In this document: piece after piece, positions 1-6,238 of the stretch | Layout of the letters: every line of letters begins with the position of its first letter | Numbering within the stretch: position 1 is the first letter of the stretch | From: Bacteroidales bacterium UBA2764 | GTDB lineage: Bacteria; Bacteroidota; Bacteroidia; Bacteroidales; Paludibacteraceae | Length of the DNA: 6,238 bases | Direction: 5' to 3' | Assembly: GCA_002352705.1 (NCBI GenBank) | Contig: DEIW01000042.1 | Coordinates: 8,132-14,369 of the forward strand | Program-made: the position numbers and the translations under genes | The notes under the pieces: model-generated | Told to the model about the DNA's origin: nothing | Seen by the model: only the letters and a program-made list of their open reading frames with translations | Databases searched by the model: none

Positions 1-353
1 ATATCCCGATGGCTAAGGCAATGCAAACGCAGTATAACATATTCGGAATCCCTGCAGTAGCAGAGGAGTTCCGGATAGAAGACTTGCAAACGTCTCTTAT
101 AGGCAAACAGCTTCTGGCAAGTCCGATGCAGATTCTCCATACACCCGGTCATACCCCCGGAAGCGTATGTTTCTATTTTCCTGACGACAACGTGCTTTTC
201 TCGGGAGACACACTCTTTCATATGGGGTACGGCAGAACGGATCTGCCGGGAGGTGACAGCCGTCGGATGATGGAATCGTTAAAGTATCTGTCCACACTTC
301 CCCCCGGCACCCGGGTTTTGCCCGGACATGGGGAGTTTTCGAACATTTCCTAA
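1..353 (+). CDS. MBL-fold metallo-hydrolase (glyoxalase II-like), C-terminal part, 5' end outside window
   Basis: This is the C-terminal part of a metallo-beta-lactamase-fold hydrolase. The reading frame is open to the left edge (in phase from base 3), so the ATG at 9 is probably internal: 114 residues are too few for the family (about 210), and the HxHxDH zinc motif is absent and must lie upstream. Visible metal ligands are His in HTPGHTPGS (codon 150-152), Asp in FSGDTLF (codon 207-209) and His in LPGHGE (codon 327-329). The GRTDLPGG segment is typical of the small YcbL/glyoxalase II-like branch, cytoplasmic enzymes that hydrolyse thioesters such as S-lactoylglutathione or related substrates; the actual substrate cannot be read here. 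The protein ends only about eight residues after PGHG, at tandem stops TAA TAA, whereas relatives as I recall them usually continue with an extra segment ending near NPFL. Family call is firm; specific function is not. Confidence 0.9.
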   Translation, partial: IPMAKAMQTQYNIFGIPAVAEEFRIEDLQTSLIGKQLLASPMQILHTPGHTPGSVCFYFPDDNVLFSGDTLFHMGYGRTDLPGGDSRRMMESLKYLSTLPPGTRVLPGHGEFSNIS

Positions 354-3300
354 TAAAAAAACGCATTCGTGCGCTTTTTTTTTGTGTATGTCAAAAAAAA
401 GCAGTACCTTTGCGGACGCAAAGGTCGGATGAAACGAATAGCATACATAGTAGCGGTTCTGTTAGTCAGTATATTGCTGGTAGGCGGTATGCTGATAGGT
501 GCCTTGATGAGCGACCGTGTGGAGACCGCCGCCGTACGACTGGTGGCGGAGGAATTCTCGCGTGTCTTGGGCACAAAGGCAAACATAGGCGCTATGGAAT
601 ATCGTTTCCCCGCCCGTGTGGCGCTGAAAGACGTGTATATAGAGGACCAACAGCACGATACGCTGCTTTATGCGGGAGAGTTATATGTGCATTTCCGCCC
701 GTTGGCTCTGAGAGATAACGAGATACGTTTCAGCCATGTGAGAATCAAAGATGTGGCTGCCAATATATACCGTTTGCCGGACAGCACATGGAATTACGCT
801 TTCTTGCTCCCACCGCAGGAGAAGAAGAAAGAGAGTTCGCCCTTGAAAAGTCTGGTCTCCGTTCGTGATATACAGTTGGATAATATCCGAGTGCGGTATG
901 AAGATTACGAGGCGCACCTGAAGCATGCCAAGATGGACCTTCATCATCTCAGCGAGGAGTCTCTGGATGCACAGATAACCGAGATGGCAGCGGTAGTCCG
1001 TCCTGCGGAACCTTCTCTGAAAGGTAGAAAAGATTTTGAGATAAATTCCCTCCATGCGCACCTCATACTCAACGATACGGTGCTGCAAATGCCGACGCTC
1101 ACTGCACGGTTGCCTCAGTCGAGTATTGATTTAAGCGGTGTGGAGGTTCGTTTCCCTCAGGGGGACACCCTCTATCTGAGCCGCTCCGCGCATGATATCT
1201 TGTTTAAGTTGCAATTACATGAAGCGCAGTTGGTACCTTCTGATCTGGCGTTGTTCATGCCCCGGATAGCCCAGTTGAACAAACAGGTAGCGCTGCGCGG
1301 AGAATTAGGCGGCACGCTGGACTCGCTCTTTTTCAACGACATTGCGGTACATTATGACGAGCAAACGGTACTGGAGGGAAATGTCAGCGCCCTCGGTTTG
1401 CCGAATCTGGAGAATCCGTACCTTATGGCTAATCTAACGGAACTTCAGACCAATGCCGCACGAATGCAGGATTTTCTATCCCGACTTTATGGCAGACCTA
1501 TACAATTGCCCAAGGAGTTACATCGGTTAGGAGTAATTCATTACCGCGGTTTGGCAGAAGGCAGACTTCACAACCTGACACTCCATGGCGCTTTCCGCAC
1601 GGCTTTAGGAACAATCACCACGGATGGTACTTTCAATGCCGATTCTCTTTTCCGTCATATGGATTACGACGCACAAGTGGTAGGACGTAAGTTCCAGTTA
1701 GGACGAATGATTGGTCATGCGCCGTTGCGCTCCGTGACACTGGACGTCCAATCGAAAGGAGAGATTATTGCCGGAGATTCCGTAAAAAAACCGGTTATCC
1801 GCGGAGATATCAAGGCGCACGTACGGAAACTGACATATAATGATTATACCTACAATGATTTGCATTTCGACGGACGCTATGAGCCGGGCCGTTATGCCGG
1901 GAAAAGCCGTATAGATGATCCGCATCTACAAGCTCGTTTTGACGGAGTAGTGGATGTACGAGATGTCAATCCTGAGATAAATTTTAACTTGAGATGTAAT
2001 CATTTCGATGCAGAGCCGTTAGGGCTAAATGGGCTGGGCGGCACGCTGCGTACACGTTTTGCCGTAGCGGTGAATATGAAAGGCTCGGAGGCTGACCGTG
2101 TGAGCGGCAGCATGATACTGGATTCGCTCTTTATAGCTACTAAATATGATTCCATCCAGATGAACCAGCTGACGCTGTTGGCATCCGGTGAAGTAGGGCA
2201 TAGCAAAGCCTTCACGTTGCGCTCGGATTATCTGACGGCGCAGTTAGATGGTATTTTCCGATATAAAGATATAGTGCCTGCATTCCAGGCAATGATGCAT
2301 CATTATCTGCCGTCCGCAATAGAAGCGCCTGAAAAGGCGTGGTCTCCGGTGTCGTTTACGCTCCGGGCTGATGGTTACCGGTTAAGGGACATACAGCGTC
2401 TCTACACGGCTCCTATCACGCTCAGCGACCATCCTACTTTGATGGCACAAGTGCGGTTAGAGCAAGACGAAGAGCCTTCGGTTAATGCGCGCTTCTTTGC
2501 TCCCGGAGTTCGTGCCGGCGGTACTCCCGTCCATGATCTGACGCTTACACTCAATACCGTAGATACGCTCCGTCATACCGGAGCTGTCGGTTCCGGCTTG
2601 GCAATGAGCGTGTCCGCTGAGGCTATGCAGATGCAGACGATGCTCTCTGCCATGGCTTTTCATGATACGTTGCTAACCCATCTGACACTCCGCCAGCAAG
2701 CTCTGATAGACGAGATGCTCCCGGAGGGATGGCGTGAACTCAGTCCGAGGGAGTTGCAACGCGCGTTGAGTTCCGATCTGACTTTCCGCGAACGGCAGCA
2801 TGCTTTGCTCACCGCCCAGCGTGCCGGTACGTACGGAGGAGACCTGAAACTGGTTACCCGTTTCTCGCGGTATAACAAGAAGCCCCTCATTGATTTTCAC
2901 CTTATGCCGGGTACGCTGCTTTTGCGTGACTCGCTCTATACACTCTCGGAGAGCAGGATAACCTATTGCGCTGCGGACAAGAATGTCCAAGTGGATCACT
3001 TTAATTTCGAAGGAGGAGGTCAGCATCTGCGTGTACACGGTATTGCGTCCCCTCTTCCTACTGACACGCTTGAAGTGGATCTGCAGAAAATAGATGCGTC
3101 GTATGTGGTGCCGTTTATATTACCCGTGCAGACGATTATGTTCAACGGATTGCTCTCCGGGCGTGCCAATATCACCAGTGTATTGAAAAAGCCTCAGATA
3201 GATACCCGGATTCATGTTGACTCGATGGGACTGAACAACTGCTATTTCGGAGACGTAGAGGTGAAACTACAGATTACTGATTCTCTCGCTTTCCATGCGG

Positions 3301-6238
3301 ATGTCTATCGTCCGGACAGAAAAGTGGTAGATTTGGACGGAAAGGCGCTTTTCGACGGCTCGGGAGTATGGGAGTTGGATATGGATGCCGACTCCGTACC
3401 TCTGGAGTTTATCAACCACTGGACAGTCAGTGTTCTTCAGGATTTGCGAGGGAATGCCACCGGTCATGTAGTGGTAGGCGGGCGGAAAGGATTGGTATAT
3501 GTATTACTCAATGCGGCGGCGCAAGACGCCTCTTTCGGATTGCCATGGACAGGAGCCCGGTATGCTATAAAGGAGGATACCATCAAAATGGATACCACGT
3601 CAATCCTCTTCCCGGATGTCCACCTGACGGATGTGGAGGGAAACAGCGTAACGGTAGATGGCGGTATATATCATGACCAGTTCAAAGATTTCGTATTGGA
3701 TTTGCATGTTCTTGCCAATAATGCGCTGGTGTTTGACAAAGAGCAGAAGGGGGAGATGTTGCAAGGACATGTCTATGCCAACGGCAAGGTGGATGTGACC
3801 GGCAGTGAAGATGATTTGAAGGTGATAGCAGACGCAGTCACTACCAGAAACTCGCGTTTCAGATTGAGTATCGATAATGTTTCTACCGCCAGCGCTTCCA
3901 ACTTTATCCATTTTGTAGAGCATAAAGAAGAACAGAACGATACGGTAGGCGAGACCGATCTGGACAATATAGACAATGATCTGACGCTCGTTAATACGCC
4001 CCGTGTGCTTTCAACCCGCCGTGGGCGCTGTCTGCTTCAATTGGGTATAGAAGTAAATCCGCAGTTACTGTTCCAACTCGTATTGGGAGAGCGTAACGGC
4101 GATATGATACAAGCGCGCGGCAGCGGAGCTCTGAAGCTGACCTATGATACGGAGACGGGCGACACACGGCTCTTGGGCACATATGACATAGAGCGTGGCA
4201 CGCTTTCCTATACAATCGCCAATGTCATCCGTAAAGAGTTTACCATCGGCGAAGGCTCCACTATCGTGTTCTCCGGCAATCCTTCTAATCCCGAACTGAA
4301 CGTCACGGCTAAATACCGTGTGACCGCTAACTTGAAAGATTTGTTCGGCGACGAGATGGACCAGATATCTACTTCGCGGACGAGTATTCCGGTCCTGACA
4401 TGTCTGCATCTGTCGGGATTACTGAATAACCCTACACTCTCGTTCTCATTGGAGTTCCCGCTGAGTGACCAGTCCATCCAGCAGCAGGTACGGCAAGTCA
4501 TCAATACCGATGAGATGCTGATGCGTCAGGTGATATACCTGTTGGTATTCGGGCGCTTCTTTACTCCGGATTATATGTCCAATTCCCAGTACGCATCGCT
4601 AAACTCCACCTATTCGCTTCTATCGTCAACCGTAACGAGTCAGATAAACGCATGGCTCTCCCGTCTGACGAATATGTTAACGCTCGGTGTGGCAATCCGT
4701 TCCAACGGAGAAGGGGCTACGGCAAGTCAGGAATACGAAGCTCAATTCCAACTGCAACCGTTAGACAGGCTGATTATCAACGGTAATTTCGGCTACCGCT
4801 ATAATGATATATCCAACCAGCCTTTCTTTGGTGATCTGGATGTAGAGGTGTTGCTCACGGAGGACGGGCAGTGGCGATTGAAAGGATACACCCATACCGT
4901 TGACAAGTATTCGCTCCGGCAGGCCGCTACTATAGAAGGTGTAGGCTTTATGTGGAAGAAAGATTTCAATTGGCCTTCCCGTAAAAAGAAAGCGAAAAAG
5001 GATAGCACAGATGTTAATGCGGGTTCCGCAAAGCCATAATAAAAGCAACGCCTGATGACGTTGCTTTTATTTATATCAACCATGCATGGTTGATGCTGTT
5101 AGTGCTTCTCGGGGCGCGGTCCTCTGCGCTCAGGACGGGGACCTCTGTCGAGGCGTGCACCGTCACGGTCGCCGCGCGGCGCGCGTGCAGGACGCTCGGG
5201 CTCTACATAGCCTTCGGGTTTCTCCTTCAGCGCTTTGGCAGAGAGGCGGAACTTACCGGTCTTCGGGTCAATCTCCAGCAGTTTGATGCGGATGTGATCG
5301 CCCTCTTTGATTCCTGTCTCTTCCATCGTCTCGTAGCGTTTCCAGTCAATCTCGCTGATATGCAGCAGACCTTCCTTACCCGGCATGAACTCTACGAAGC
5401 AGCCGTACGGCATAAGCGATTTGACAACAGAGTCATACTCTTCGCCAACCTCCGGCAGAGCTACGATAGCCTTAATCTTAGCTATAGCGGCAGCCATCTG
5501 TTCGCCGTTGTTGGATGCTACCTCTACCTTACCGCCCTTCTCATCTTCGTCAATGGAGATGACAGCGCCGGTCTCAGCCTGAATACCCTGGATAATCTTT
5601 CCGCCCGGGCCAATGACCGCACCAATCATATCTTTCGGGATATAGAACGAAGTGATACGCGGAGCGTGCGGTTTGAGGTCAGCACGCGGAGCCGGCATGC
5701 ACTCCAGAATCTTACCGAGGATGTACATACGTGCCTCATGCGCCTGTGCCAGTGCGTTCTCTAATATCTCATAGCTCAGACCATCTACCTTGATATCCAT
5801 CTGGCAAGCGGTCAGACCATCTTTGGTACCGGTGGTCTTGAAGTCCATGTCGCCCAAGTGGTCCTCGTCACCGAGGATGTCGGAGAGGATGGCGTAGTTC
5901 TTACCCTGGTTCTCAGAGATCAGACCCATAGCGATACCGGAAACGGGTTTCTTCATTGGCACTCCTGCGTCCATGAGGGCGAGGGTACCTGCACAGACGG
6001 TTGCCATAGAGGAAGAACCGTTGGACTCGAGGATGTCAGAAACGACACGTACGGTATAAGGGAAGTCTTCCGGAATCATGTTCTTGAGTGCGCGGCAAGC
6101 GAGGTTACCGTGACCTATCTCGCGACGACCTACACCACGTTGTGCTTTTGCCTCACCGGTAGAGAACGGCGGGAAGTTATAGTGGAGCAGGAACTTCATA
6201 TAGCCGCGCTCCAACACATCGTCGACGAGCTTCTCATC

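Overview
The window looks like chromosomal core-genome DNA from a member of the Bacteroidota, most likely order Bacteroidales. The evidence is a textbook Bacteroides-type promoter (TTTG, 20 bp, TACCTTTG), a very long TamB-family protein of the Bacteroidetes style, and a polynucleotide phosphorylase whose closest remembered relatives are Bacteroidales enzymes. Base composition looks balanced, near 50% GC by eye. I see no mobile element, tRNA, rRNA, CRISPR array or phage gene.

Layout: (1) Positions 1-353, plus strand, hold the C-terminal part of a metallo-beta-lactamase-fold hydrolase of the glyoxalase II-like type; its 5' end lies outside the window. (2) Positions 354-428 are a compact intergenic region. 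A rho-independent terminator runs directly into a promoter: the last T's of the terminator tract form the -33 box of the next gene. A perfect 8-bp inverted repeat covers the -7 box and the predicted transcription start. (3) Positions 429-5039, plus strand, hold a 1536-residue TamB-domain envelope protein, apparently transcribed alone. A computed open frame extends upstream to a GTG at 369, but that lies inside the terminator and upstream of the promoter, so ATG 429 is the start. (4) Positions 5040-5098 hold a symmetric terminator hairpin shared by two convergent genes, followed by a perfect 20-bp palindrome. (5) Positions 5099-6238, minus strand, hold the C-terminal 379 residues of polynucleotide phosphorylase (second RNase PH domain, KH, S1, Arg/Pro-rich tail); its 5' part runs off the right edge.

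The three genes do not form a pathway. They are separate transcription units: a soluble hydrolase, an inner-membrane-anchored periplasm-spanning protein linked to outer-membrane biogenesis or lipid transport, and an RNA-degrading enzyme. I do not find a novel multi-gene system here. The points worth a second look are in the two intergenic regions and in the isolation of the tamB-like gene from any visible TamA/TamL partner.
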